In this document: piece by piece, positions 38,161-47,399 of the stretch
Position numbering within the stretch: the stretch's first letter is position 1
Layout of the letters: each line of letters opens with the position of its first letter
DNA from: Limnobacter parvus
GTDB lineage: Bacteria > Pseudomonadota > Gammaproteobacteria > Burkholderiales > Burkholderiaceae_B
Reading direction: 5' to 3'
Length of the DNA stretch: 64,000 bases
NCBI RefSeq assembly: GCF_024623725.1
Contig: NZ_JANKHG010000014.1
Coordinates: 202,242 to 266,241, forward strand
Position numbers and translations under genes: made by a program
The notes under the pieces: generated by a model
What the model was told of the DNA's origin: nothing
Database searches by the model: none
Seen by the model: the letters and a program-made list of their open reading frames with translations, nothing else

Positions 38161-39843
38161 CTAGCCGCCAAAGCCCTTCAGCAACACCGCAGTTAAATCA
38201 TGCAAGCCACCCATGGGAGCACGTTGCTTGGGGGTTAAACCATCAGTAAAACCCATGGCCCGGAATTGGTCCAGCAAGCGGTCGTCTCTGGAAACAATGA
38301 ACACCGGCACATCCCAGGGCGTGGCCTCGTGTGAAACGCTGCCGGTTGGCTGGTGGTCGCCAATCATGACGTACACCGTTTCACGGGGCTCAGGCTGCCT
38401 GAAGTAACCGGCCAACCAAGTGTTGGTGTAGTTGATGGTCCGCAGGTAATCGGGCTTCATGAAATCCCAGCTCACCGTTTCAGCCTGAGCTTTGGCTGCG
38501 GCCTGCGCATCAAAGGGCTGTGGCCCCAACAACTTGTTCCAGTCATCCTGATATGGAGGCACTTGGTGAAACGGGAAGTGGCTGTTGATGGTGGGGAAAA
38601 ACAAAAAGCGCGGCTTGGCCGACGAATTGCGCGGGTGCAATTGCTCAATTCGCGCAGCCGCGTATTGATCTGGAATTTTCCAGAATCCAAAGGCTGGGCC
38701 TTCATAGCCCAGATCAGGGCCATGAATGTATTGGTCGTAGCTGTAAAAGTCGCGTTCTACCCAATCCCAGCCCACGGAATGGTACAGCCCAAAAGTTTCA
38801 TAGCCTTCGCGTTCGAATACATCCATCAAGGTGGGGCGATCGGTGGTCAGCAACACATCGTGCTTGCGTGAATCTTTCAGATCAATGCCGGAAAGGACAG
38901 ATAAATGTGCCAAATCGCTGGCCCCGCCAATCGTGGGTGACACATAAAATGCGGACACCACCTTGCGGCCGCTAGCCAGAATCGATTGCTGCAATTCAGC
39001 TCGTGTTTGGGCCACCGCGTCTGAAGATTCTTTTTGGTCGTACAGCACGGCGCCATAGGTTTCCAGAAAAATCATGTGAACATCGCGGTTTTTTAAAGCC
39101 CCCAACAACGTGATGTCAGGGTCAGCCAATGCGTCGTTGATCACGGTGGTGGCAGGCAGCAGTTTCGCAGCACGCCAAGGCACCAAAATGTCGCGCAGCT
39201 TCTTGGCTTCCTTCCAGTAAACTGGCACCACCGCTTTCGACACAAAAGTGGGCTGCTGCGGGTCTTCGGAATAGTTCGCCACCACGATTACGCTGACCAG
39301 CAGCAACGCTGCCCAGAGCCGAAAGCTTCTGGCCACCGGTTGCACCGAATGGGTCACGGTTTTCATGGACATCAAAAGCAAGCGGTAATACACCCACACT
39401 GCGGCACAACCCAGCATCAGCACGGCGGCAGTTAGCCACACGGGCAGGCCTTGCACGGTGACCCACACAAAACGCGGAAGCTGCGGTACATCCCAATACA
39501 AGTTCACGGGGCGGCCCAACAGGTTGGGCACCACCACGTTGGCGTAATGGCCAAAGGCCATTATCAGATAAATTGCCGAGATGACCCCCAATGCGCGTGC
39601 AGAAGGCTTGCCAAACAAGGCCACCCAAGCAGACAGCAGCATAATCAGACACAAAAATTCCGATGACACGCCAAGGTCGGGCCGCACATACACGGTGGGC
39701 CAAATCGCGGAAAAACACAGGGTTGAATTCAGGAAAATCAGTGCCAGCAACAGCTGACCACCAAAACGCCATTTAGAAAAATCGGGCCGATTGCTCGCTG
39801 CCAAGCCCAGCCGGGTGGGCAAGGCTGCATTGCTTGAACTCAT
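38161..39843 (-). CDS. LtaS/OpgB-like sulfatase-family membrane phosphotransferase
   Basis: Inner-membrane protein of 560 residues with about five N-terminal helices (within 1-190) and a periplasmic alkaline-phosphatase/sulfatase-fold domain (about 255-560). Metal-site segments include MIFLETYG with the nucleophile region SPTIGGASD, FPTINSHFPFHQVP and VMIGDHQP. This layout is that of phosphoglycerol or phosphoethanolamine transferases such as OpgB and LtaS. It overlaps the end of the upstream glucan synthase gene by four bases, suggesting it decorates that glucan. The donor and group transferred are inferred. Confidence 0.8.
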   Translation of the reverse strand: MSSSNAALPTRLGLAASNRPDFSKWRFGGQLLLALIFLNSTLCFSAIWPTVYVRPDLGVSSEFLCLIMLLSAWVALFGKPSARALGVISAIYLIMAFGHYANVVVPNLLGRPVNLYWDVPQLPRFVWVTVQGLPVWLTAAVLMLGCAAVWVYYRLLLMSMKTVTHSVQPVARSFRLWAALLLVSVIVVANYSEDPQQPTFVSKAVVPVYWKEAKKLRDILVPWRAAKLLPATTVINDALADPDITLLGALKNRDVHMIFLETYGAVLYDQKESSDAVAQTRAELQQSILASGRKVVSAFYVSPTIGGASDLAHLSVLSGIDLKDSRKHDVLLTTDRPTLMDVFEREGYETFGLYHSVGWDWVERDFYSYDQYIHGPDLGYEGPAFGFWKIPDQYAAARIEQLHPRNSSAKPRFLFFPTINSHFPFHQVPPYQDDWNKLLGPQPFDAQAAAKAQAETVSWDFMKPDYLRTINYTNTWLAGYFRQPEPRETVYVMIGDHQPTGSVSHEATPWDVPVFIVSRDDRLLDQFRAMGFTDGLTPKQRAPMGGLHDLTAVLLKGFGG

Positions 39844-42449
39844 GACTGCTTCACACCCATTTCATTGCATGCCGAAGCCCTCGCAGGCGCGGCACTGAGT
39901 AAGGCGACCACAAACGCAGCCACGAATGGCAAGCTTTGCGACACCAGCACAAGACACCAAGTCAGGTTTTCCTTGGAATCAAAACCAAGCTGAAAATAAA
40001 TCAACCCTACTGCACTTAACAACACAATGGCCAAAATGGATTCATCGCGTGCTGCATTGATTGCATAAAGCACGGCCATTTTGTTGGCCATCTTAGGAGT
40101 TCGAATAAATGGTATTTTTCGACCGATGAACAAACCCGACAAGGTTGCCCGGCCTATTGCATAGCTTAGAGACAGGCCCGCCAACGTGGCGGCCAAGGCG
40201 GTTTTCACATCGGCTTTCACCTGAACCAAATACAGCGTAAACAGCTTGGTGATTTTGAACGTAAAAAACATGATGGGCACCACGCTGATTAACAAAGGTG
40301 GCGCATTGAAAGCCAGGGGGTCAAACAGCATCAAACCGGACCACACCACCGCCAGCAGCGTGAAGATCAAATTGATTCCATCTGCAATCCAGGGCAACCA
40401 ACCCGACACAAAGTGGTAGCGCTGGCCCGCAGTCAACTTGCTGCGTTTGAAACCAAACAACTCGCCCGCATGTTCCCGCAGAATTTGCATCGCCCCGTAA
40501 GCCCAGCGGTGGCGCTGCTTTTTGTAATCAGTGAAGGTGTCAGGAATTAAACCGTGGCCATAGCTGTGGTCAATGTATGTCGCTTCATGACCTTGTTCGA
40601 AAACCCGCAGCCCCAGCTCGGTGTCTTCGGTGATGGTGCTGACGCCCCAACTACCTGCTTCTTCAAGCACCGAGCGGCGCACCATGGTCATGGTACCGTG
40701 CTGGATAATTGCATTGCGTTCATTGCGGGTCACCATGCCCAAATGGAAAAAGCCTTTATATTCAGCATAGCAAATGGCCTTGAAGGCACTTTCTGCGCCA
40801 TCGCGATAGTCTTGTGGGGCCTGCACAATCGCAATTTCAGGCTTTTCGAACTGGGGTGCCAGGTCTTTCAACCAATGCGGCAGTACTTTGTAATCGGCAT
40901 CGATCACGGCCACAACTTCGGCTTGGGTGCAGGTGCGTTCCAGCGCATAATTCAGCGCACCTGCTTTGTAACCGGCCAGTGGCTTGACGTGGAAAAACCG
41001 GAACCGCTCGCCCAGCTGTTCGCAATGCTGTTGCACTGGCCGCCAGGTAGCTTCATTGGCTGTGTTGTTGTCGACCACCACCACTTCAAAATTTGGATAG
41101 TCCAGCCGTGAAAGTGCGTTCAGCGTGTCGATCAGCATTTCAGGCGGCTCCTCATAGGCCGGCACATGAATGGATACAAAAGGCATGAATGCAGGCGACA
41201 CGGCCGCAGTGGGGTCTTCTGGCTTGGGCAATGCCAAAAGCCGCCGCCGGCTGCGGTACCACATGGCTTCGGCCCACTCATGCGACTCCGCCAACACGAT
41301 CAGAAATACGCCAGCGACCCCTACGAGCAAAAACACCGAAATCGCGATGCTCGCCCAGGTGTGATATTGCAGCGTGAAGTCGTAGATTACATAAATAATC
41401 AGGCTTGAAATCACAAAGGCATTGAACATCAAAAAGGTTCGGCCACTGTCCCGCAGAGCAGCACTGTCGATCAGCAGCAGCACGGTGATCAGCAAGGCAA
41501 CCAGCACAGACGCCGCTGCCAGCAATTTCCACTCAGGAATCGCGATGATTGGGCGATCAGGTTCAAACTTTGCAGTTCTGAATGAATCGAATACGCCCCA
41601 ATGCCCTCCCACACTGCCTTCAATATCTGATTTCCAGGGCTGATCGAACGCTTCCATGACATAGAAAACAATGTTTTCCTGCTCGGCCCGCTGAATGAAT
41701 CGCCTTAAAAACTTGGCCTGATTCGCCTGGGATGCGTTGGCTGCTTTGATTGACCTGCCGTTGCTGGGCCAGCCTACCTCGGTGACCACAATGGGTTTGT
41801 CGGGAAATGCCTGTTGCAACTGCTTGTAGGTGTTGATTGAGAAATCCACTGCGTCATCCAGCGCAATGCCTTCCCAGAACGGCAACAGGTGCACAGCCAG
41901 GTAATCGACATGCTCAGCCAACTTCGGGTTTTTCAACCACACATGCCATGGCTCGGCGGTGCTCACTGGCAATTCGGTGGCTGGCCGAACTTTGTCCAGA
42001 TAGGCGATCATTTGCTCAACGGTCAGGTCTTCACGCAGTATGGCCTCGTTGCCCACAATCAAGCGAACTATGTTGTAAGGGGGCAGGTGCGCCAATTCAA
42101 TCAGGCGCTCAATTTCCTTGTCATTCGCTTCTTGATCTACACTTAACCAAGCACCCAATGCCACATTGATGTTGTGTGGCTTGGCCAAACGTGGAATTTC
42201 GCCAAATACGCCCGCGACGGTGTAGGTTCGAATCGCTTGGGTTTTTCCAGCCAACAGGGAAAGGTCTCGGGCAATGTCGTCTGCATTGGGTTCAATGCGG
42301 TCAACCGGGCTTTGACCATCCTGGTAAGGCGAAAATGCAAAGCCGGGGATTACCTGTGTCCATGGCGGTTCCTGGGCTGGCTGGTTGATGTAACCATAGC
42401 CGCCCAACACCAGTAAAACAAAGGCAAACATTGCAAAAACAGCGGGCAT
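39840..42449 (-). CDS. GH17-GT2 fusion glucan synthase (NdvB-like)
   Basis: Membrane protein of 869 residues. After an N-terminal anchor, a glycoside hydrolase 17-like domain (about 30-300) carries VGNEAIL and VVTEVGWPSNG, the two catalytic-glutamate regions. A family 2 glycosyltransferase domain (about 410-690) has VVDNN, the DxD-like VIDADYK, TEDTELGLRVF and the QxxRW-like KQRHRWAYG, with membrane helices around it. The architecture matches P. aeruginosa NdvB (PA1163), which makes glycerol-phosphorylated beta-1,3-glucans. It should build a beta-glucan and transglycosylate or cyclise it. The next gene encodes a candidate phosphoglycerol transferase. Confidence 0.87.
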   Translation of the reverse strand: MPAVFAMFAFVLLVLGGYGYINQPAQEPPWTQVIPGFAFSPYQDGQSPVDRIEPNADDIARDLSLLAGKTQAIRTYTVAGVFGEIPRLAKPHNINVALGAWLSVDQEANDKEIERLIELAHLPPYNIVRLIVGNEAILREDLTVEQMIAYLDKVRPATELPVSTAEPWHVWLKNPKLAEHVDYLAVHLLPFWEGIALDDAVDFSINTYKQLQQAFPDKPIVVTEVGWPSNGRSIKAANASQANQAKFLRRFIQRAEQENIVFYVMEAFDQPWKSDIEGSVGGHWGVFDSFRTAKFEPDRPIIAIPEWKLLAAASVLVALLITVLLLIDSAALRDSGRTFLMFNAFVISSLIIYVIYDFTLQYHTWASIAISVFLLVGVAGVFLIVLAESHEWAEAMWYRSRRRLLALPKPEDPTAAVSPAFMPFVSIHVPAYEEPPEMLIDTLNALSRLDYPNFEVVVVDNNTANEATWRPVQQHCEQLGERFRFFHVKPLAGYKAGALNYALERTCTQAEVVAVIDADYKVLPHWLKDLAPQFEKPEIAIVQAPQDYRDGAESAFKAICYAEYKGFFHLGMVTRNERNAIIQHGTMTMVRRSVLEEAGSWGVSTITEDTELGLRVFEQGHEATYIDHSYGHGLIPDTFTDYKKQRHRWAYGAMQILREHAGELFGFKRSKLTAGQRYHFVSGWLPWIADGINLIFTLLAVVWSGLMLFDPLAFNAPPLLISVVPIMFFTFKITKLFTLYLVQVKADVKTALAATLAGLSLSYAIGRATLSGLFIGRKIPFIRTPKMANKMAVLYAINAARDESILAIVLLSAVGLIYFQLGFDSKENLTWCLVLVSQSLPFVAAFVVALLSAAPARASACNEMGVKQS

Positions 42450-42514
42450 GAATTAACGCTCGAAAAATTGATTATGTGGTGAAATTGTTATCGCAGTAAA
42501 GTAACGCGATGCGA

Positions 42515-43423
42515 TCATTGTGCGTCAAAGTGCGCCAGCAATTTGGAAAGCACTGCATCGGGTTGCTCAGCATGCAGAAAATGTCCGCAATTGCTGAGTA
42601 TTTCCGACCGAATGCCGCGCGGAAAGCACGTTGGCTCGATCATCACATTCAGCAAAGCAGCCTGCATGCATCCGTCATCTTGCCCAGCCATGGCCAGTGT
42701 AGGCACGTTTAGTGGCTTTCTGGAGCTGGCATAAATTGAACGCGTTGCAACTCGGTGCAGGGTGAACAGTGAACGGTAATAACGCGTTGCCGCCCAGGCC
42801 ACCTTTGGGTTCGAAAAGGCTTCCAATACCGGATCAATGTCCGAATTGGTAAACTTCCAACCCGGCGACCAACTTGACCACAAGGCGCGAACTCTACCAA
42901 ACTGATTGGCTGCCAATTTGACTGGTGCACTTGCTGCCTGCATTTCCAGCATGTACTGCGACATCACCATTTGCCTGGGCAATAAGCGCCATGCCCTTTC
43001 AACCCGCTGAAAGGGCGGAATGGCCAACAGTGAAAGTGTTTCCCATGCATTGGCCTGGGTTGCCACTGCGGCCATCGCCGCCACGGCGCCCCAATCGTGC
43101 CCGACCAAATGAACCTTGCGCCCGGCAAACATGTCCCGCCAGGCAAGCAGGTCAAGCCCGGCGGTGTAAGGGTCGTAACTGGCACCATGTTTGACGGACG
43201 CAGGCGTGTAACCGCGCAGCCAAGGGCGCACCACCGTGTAGCCGGCTTGCACCAGCCCCTGGGCTACCTTGCCCCAACTGTGGGGAGTGTCGGGAAAACC
43301 GTGAACCAGCATGGCCACCGGGCTGTTTCCAATGCCACCCGGCGCATATTCAATTTCTGGATAGTCGACAAGAGCGCTCAGATCAAGCTGATCGCGCTGC
43401 AAAATCTGGGTATTGGACATCAT
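42515..43423 (-). CDS. Epoxide-hydrolase-like alpha/beta hydrolase
   Basis: Hydrolase of 302 residues. HGFPDTPHSW (about 40-49) forms the oxyanion region, and GHDWGA places an aspartate nucleophile (about 105), the hallmark of epoxide hydrolases and haloalkane dehalogenases. An acidic residue in AGQDDG and a late histidine in CGHFLH complete the triad. The gene overlaps the upstream exported-protein gene by four bases, and the glucan synthase gene starts 65 bases downstream. Whether it acts with the glucan genes or on an unrelated substrate is unclear. Confidence 0.8.
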   Translation of the reverse strand: MMSNTQILQRDQLDLSALVDYPEIEYAPGGIGNSPVAMLVHGFPDTPHSWGKVAQGLVQAGYTVVRPWLRGYTPASVKHGASYDPYTAGLDLLAWRDMFAGRKVHLVGHDWGAVAAMAAVATQANAWETLSLLAIPPFQRVERAWRLLPRQMVMSQYMLEMQAASAPVKLAANQFGRVRALWSSWSPGWKFTNSDIDPVLEAFSNPKVAWAATRYYRSLFTLHRVATRSIYASSRKPLNVPTLAMAGQDDGCMQAALLNVMIEPTCFPRGIRSEILSNCGHFLHAEQPDAVLSKLLAHFDAQ

Positions 43424-44397
43424 AAGGCTCGACTGAAATTGCCCCGGAAAAAAGCTTCAAGTCGAAAGGTTAAAGCCAAATAAGGGTCGCGACCAGCCTC
43501 GGTTGGGAAATGGATTTCAGGAATGATGTCCATGAACAAAACATTCTTGTGAATGTCCCGCCGGTAGTAGGCTTGCAAAATGTAGTCTTTGATGGTGTTT
43601 GGGCCCCGGTCTTCACCCACCACAATCAGTGCATAGCGCAAAGCGGTGCGCGAATCCAGTATCCGGTTAATCTCCGCAGTTTGGGAGAATACGGTCGAGT
43701 CGCGCATCTCCTCAAATTCCGCGTACGTTTGGAAACGCAAGGCCACATCGTCGGCCAAGGGCTTGTTTACATCAAAGTTGGTGCGCACCTGCAAGCCCCG
43801 CTGATTGAACTGGGTGACCCGGCTTGATGAATTGAGTTGCCACTTGCTTTCGCTAAAATTCCATTGTCGAAGCGCTGAGTAACGAATGTAGGGATCAAGC
43901 GGTGCGCCAAACTTCACACCCAGCCCCAGACCCTGTACCCATGATTCTGACGGGTCGTTGGATGAACGCTGTTCAAGGCCGACCGCAGAGTTACTGGTAT
44001 CAAAACGTTCACCGCCGCGTACCTCCCGAATACCTTGTTCTGAAAGCCGGTTCAACGGTTCTTCAATGTCGCTTTCAATAATGAGTCGCAAGCGTTTTTT
44101 GGTGGTCGGCATGTCGACACGAAACCGCACACTGGGATCGAGTTTCGAATCACCTGGTTGCAGGCGCGTGTCCAGCGCCACCCGCAGAAAAGACTGGTTC
44201 TCGACAAAAAGGCTGTCTTCAGTGCCAAAAAACTGGTCAAGGTTACGCGCAGTGTTGTCGACCATGCGTGTTAAATCATAATGCACAGGCTCAAAACGCT
44301 CTTGCAGCCAAACCGGCAAATCGCTGTCGGCATGGGCAACGTTACTTAACAGACCAGCAAATAAACCTATTACTGCAACAGCGGGGGCAACTTTCAA
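43420..44397 (-). CDS. Exported protein of unknown function
   Basis: Protein of 325 residues with a signal peptide (about 1-23, cleaved near AHA/D). The mature part alternates charged and hydrophobic residues over many short strands and ends with phenylalanine near the C-terminus (FRGNFSRAL), which suggests an outer-membrane or periplasmic beta-rich protein. No family recognised. It is the first gene of a leftward cluster with the epoxide hydrolase (four-base overlap) and, further on, the glucan genes. A TATTATAAAT box lies about 45 bases upstream. Confidence 0.65.
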   Translation of the reverse strand: MKVAPAVAVIGLFAGLLSNVAHADSDLPVWLQERFEPVHYDLTRMVDNTARNLDQFFGTEDSLFVENQSFLRVALDTRLQPGDSKLDPSVRFRVDMPTTKKRLRLIIESDIEEPLNRLSEQGIREVRGGERFDTSNSAVGLEQRSSNDPSESWVQGLGLGVKFGAPLDPYIRYSALRQWNFSESKWQLNSSSRVTQFNQRGLQVRTNFDVNKPLADDVALRFQTYAEFEEMRDSTVFSQTAEINRILDSRTALRYALIVVGEDRGPNTIKDYILQAYYRRDIHKNVLFMDIIPEIHFPTEAGRDPYLALTFRLEAFFRGNFSRAL

Positions 44398-44512
44398 AGC
44401 CGTCTCCTGATTAGGTTACACCGCAATTAAATTTATAATACCAATGTACGCTTTTAAAGCTGGGGGCATAAGTCCCCGAATCTGGCGATTAATCCCACAA
44501 AAGCATTTGAAT

Positions 44513-45610
44513 TCAGGTCTTTGAGTCGGTGATTGCCGGCCTCCTGTTCAGCAAGCTGACCACCAGGGTGATCACTGTGATGGGCACCACAAAACTGAGC
44601 ATGGTGCTGGAATAAAGTTCTAGCGCATCATGGCCTTGCGCATCCAGAATCAGATACACCACATAGGCGGCGTAGTAGGCCAAAAATACAGCCCCCTCCC
44701 AACGCGCAATTTCACGCCCAGTCAAGAAAATTGGCAAACATGCAAAAGCCACTGCCAACATAACCCACATGTCAAAAGCCAGCAGAGAAGGCGCTACCGC
44801 CAAGCCTGCTGGTATGGCAACCAAGCTGGAAATACCCAGGCAGGCAAATACGTTGAAGGTACAACTGCCCACCACATTGCCCACGGCAATGTCGCGCTCT
44901 CCTTTCAATGCAGCGGCGATCGACGTGGCCACTTCCGGCATGGACGTTCCCGCTGACACGATGGTCAAGGCGATAACCACATCGCTAACACCCATGGCCT
45001 TGGCAAAAACCACAGCGGAACTGACCAACCACTCAGACCCCAGCACCAGGAGCAGCAGGCCCACCGCAATCAATCCCAATTGAACGGGCAACTTCGAATC
45101 CCAAGACCCAGAGACTGCAGGCTGAATCTCCTGCTCATAATCTGCTTGTTCAGCCTTGACCTGTGTTCGAGATTGAACAATCAAAAAAGCGGTGTAGGCC
45201 ACCATAAGCACAACAAGAATTCCGCCGTCGGACCAGCTTAGCTGTCCGTCCAGGCTCAACAACAGCAACAGGACAGAAGCCCCAATCATGATGGGTACTT
45301 CTTGGCGAATAAGCTGCAAATTGACCACCAGCGGTGTGATCAGGGCGCTAACACCCAGCACGAACAACACGTTGAAAATGTTGCTGCCCACCACATTGCC
45401 AATTGCAATGTCGGTGACTCCATCCAAAGCAGCGCCCACGGACACTGCAATTTCAGGTGCGCTGGTTCCAAACGCGACCACCGTCAAGCCGACCACCAAA
45501 GGCGAAATACCGAACGACAAGGCCAAATTCGATGCGCCGCGAACCAGCACATTGGCACCCAACACCAACAAAACCAAACCTGCTGCGAAAAGCAAAACAT
45601 CCAACATCAT
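44513..45610 (-). CDS. Calcium/sodium antiporter (CaCA family)
   Basis: Inner-membrane antiporter of 365 residues with ten or eleven predicted helices. It has the two inverted alpha repeats of the CaCA superfamily: GTSAPEIAVS with GNVVGSNIFN in the first half, GTSMPEVATS with GNVVGSCTFN in the second. It probably exports calcium in exchange for sodium or protons, like YrbG. A hydrophilic loop (about 150-165) separates the halves. The start at 45610 (MMLDVLLFAAG) is chosen because upstream codons lack family similarity. It is divergent from a lone receiver gene. Confidence 0.9.
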   Translation of the reverse strand: MMLDVLLFAAGLVLLVLGANVLVRGASNLALSFGISPLVVGLTVVAFGTSAPEIAVSVGAALDGVTDIAIGNVVGSNIFNVLFVLGVSALITPLVVNLQLIRQEVPIMIGASVLLLLLSLDGQLSWSDGGILVVLMVAYTAFLIVQSRTQVKAEQADYEQEIQPAVSGSWDSKLPVQLGLIAVGLLLLVLGSEWLVSSAVVFAKAMGVSDVVIALTIVSAGTSMPEVATSIAAALKGERDIAVGNVVGSCTFNVFACLGISSLVAIPAGLAVAPSLLAFDMWVMLAVAFACLPIFLTGREIARWEGAVFLAYYAAYVVYLILDAQGHDALELYSSTMLSFVVPITVITLVVSLLNRRPAITDSKT

Positions 45611-45712
45611 GCTGCAAACACCCCATATAGAGGGATAGGATTTCGAACAATTTCCCACCCACAGACCATTTCTCGTAGCATTGAAAAGTTACCGCAACAT
45701 TCCGACAAACGC

Positions 45713-46096
45713 ATGAAACCAGTAATTTTCTGCCTCGAAGATTTTGAAATGCACCGATTTGTGCTTGAAACACACTTGACTCGCCTGCTGGCTGACCGTG
45801 TCGACGTTCGATATTTTCGTAGTTTGGCACAATTGAAGGCATCTGGAATGCCCTGCCAGCTATTGATTTCAGATTTGAATGTGTGTGATTCCAAAGCAGA
45901 AAACACCGCCCGCTTTCTGCTTGAATTTTGCGAGCACACGCCTGTGATCGTCCAGTCCTCAGAAATCGATCTTCCCTTGCAGCTGGAACAACAGGCGCCC
46001 GGTCGAATTCAGGCTGTTGAAAAGGGCGGACAGGGCCAGTTGTTTGCAACTGCCATCGAAAATTTCATGGCACAAATAGACCAGCGAGTTGCTTAG
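45713..46096 (+). CDS. Stand-alone response regulator receiver protein
   Basis: Receiver-like protein of 127 residues. The acidic pair is in CLEDFEMH, the phospho-acceptor Asp in LISDLNV (about 61), PVIVQSSEID follows, and the conserved Lys is in AVEKGG. There is no output domain, so it may act as a CheY- or Spo0F-like relay. The same frame is open far upstream (to 45302) but lies opposite the antiporter gene; the ATG at 45713 gives a natural receiver N-terminus. Its last four bases overlap the convergent DUF486 gene. Confidence 0.7.
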   Translation: MKPVIFCLEDFEMHRFVLETHLTRLLADRVDVRYFRSLAQLKASGMPCQLLISDLNVCDSKAENTARFLLEFCEHTPVIVQSSEIDLPLQLEQQAPGRIQAVEKGGQGQLFATAIENFMAQIDQRVA

Positions 46097-46434
46097 TCCC
46101 TGAAAATAAAATATGCAGCTCCGACCAAACACAGGCCAGCCCAAAGATAATCAAGCTTCAGCGGCTCTTTCATGTAGAACAGGGCGAAGGGCACAAAAAC
46201 GGTCAGGGTAATTATTTCCTGCATCACTTTCAATTGCCCCACCGACAAGACCGTATAACCAATTCGGTTGGCCGGCACTTGAAACATGTATTCAAACAGC
46301 GCAATACCCCAACTCAGCAAGGCGGCGATCATCCACGGCTTCTGGCTCATGTCTTTAAGGTGGGCATACCATGCAAAAGTCATAAAAATATTGCTGATCA
46401 GTAACAAGACAATGGTGACCGGGACCGCAGGCAT
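46093..46434 (-). CDS. DUF486 (DMT superfamily) membrane protein
   Basis: Small membrane protein of 113 residues with four predicted helices and the DUF486 signatures LLLISNIFMTFAWYAHLK and QVPANRIGY. The family belongs to the drug/metabolite transporter superfamily and probably works as a dimer; the substrate is unknown. The start at 46434 has a GGAG motif eight bases upstream and matches usual family length; longer in-frame starts up to 46566 add an unrelated hydrophilic extension. Confidence 0.85.
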   Translation of the reverse strand: MPAVPVTIVLLLISNIFMTFAWYAHLKDMSQKPWMIAALLSWGIALFEYMFQVPANRIGYTVLSVGQLKVMQEIITLTVFVPFALFYMKEPLKLDYLWAGLCLVGAAYFIFRD

Positions 46435-46569
46435 GGCAACTCCACTTGTAAAGATGAATTTGCGGTAGTGTAACCAAAGCACCACTTGATGCGAATAATG
46501 TTGTGCTGACGGAACCTGTGACATCGGTTCACGCTCCAAATACACTCTAAATTCAGGCCGATACAACCC

Positions 46570-47373
46570 ATGAAGTTTTTGAAAAGCCTTTTGTTGATGT
46601 TGGCTCTCACTTTAAGCAACCACAGCATGGCCGCATCATTTGACCACGAGTACGCCTCCTGGAATAATTTGCTGGCCAAACACGTGACTTGGCTGCCAGG
46701 CAACAAGCAAACTGTGGTGAATTACGCTGGCTTTCAAAAAGACCGGGGAACACTGAAGCAAGTGTTGAACGAGTGGTCAGCAGTCAGCAAAACTGAATTC
46801 GATGCATTTAACAGAAGCCAGCAAATGGCGTTTCTGATCAATGCCTACAACGGCTTTACCGTTGAGCTGATTTTGACCAAATACCCCAACATCAAATCCA
46901 TCAAAGAAATTGGCAGCCTGTTCAGCAGCCCATGGAAGCAGGAATTTTTTACCCTGCTGGGCCAAAAACGCCACCTGGACTGGATTGAACACGAGCAACT
47001 TCGCCCAAATTACAAAGAACCCCGAATTCATGCGGCTGTAAACTGCGCCAGCATTGGCTGCCCTGCCCTGCGCAATGAAGCCTTCACCGCAACCAAACTG
47101 AATGTGCAGCTCGACGACGGAATGCGTCGTTTCCTTAGTGACTCCAGTCGCAACCGGGTGAAAAACGGTGAACTGCAGGTCAGCCCGATTTTCAAGTGGT
47201 TTGCGGAAGACTTCGAGAAGGGGCATCAGGGGTTCAAAGAAGTGAAGGACGTATTTGCCAAATGGGCCAAAGACATGAGCAGCTCGCCTGAAATAGTCGA
47301 TAAACTCGCATCCAAATCACTGCACATTGCGTATACAGATTATGACTGGTCGTTAAACGACGCCAAACGATAA
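46570..47373 (+). CDS. DUF547 domain protein
   Basis: Exported protein of 267 residues with a signal peptide (about 1-21, cleaved near SMA/A). The DUF547 domain shows FLINAYNGFTVELIL, RIHAAVNCASIGCPALRNEAF (conserved cysteine and histidine region) and SPIFKWFAEDF. The family resembles papain-like or transglutaminase folds, so a thiol-based activity is possible but unproven. It is followed 26 bases later by the ATP-grasp gene in the same direction. Confidence 0.88.
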   Translation: MKFLKSLLLMLALTLSNHSMAASFDHEYASWNNLLAKHVTWLPGNKQTVVNYAGFQKDRGTLKQVLNEWSAVSKTEFDAFNRSQQMAFLINAYNGFTVELILTKYPNIKSIKEIGSLFSSPWKQEFFTLLGQKRHLDWIEHEQLRPNYKEPRIHAAVNCASIGCPALRNEAFTATKLNVQLDDGMRRFLSDSSRNRVKNGELQVSPIFKWFAEDFEKGHQGFKEVKDVFAKWAKDMSSSPEIVDKLASKSLHIAYTDYDWSLNDAKR

Positions 47374-47399
47374 TTCGAACTTCAAACCGCCCAGCCCAC

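Noticed and set aside
45302..45712. Long upstream extension of the receiver gene
   Set aside because: It lies opposite the antiporter coding sequence and gives low-complexity Cys/His/Gln-rich protein typical of a shadow frame.
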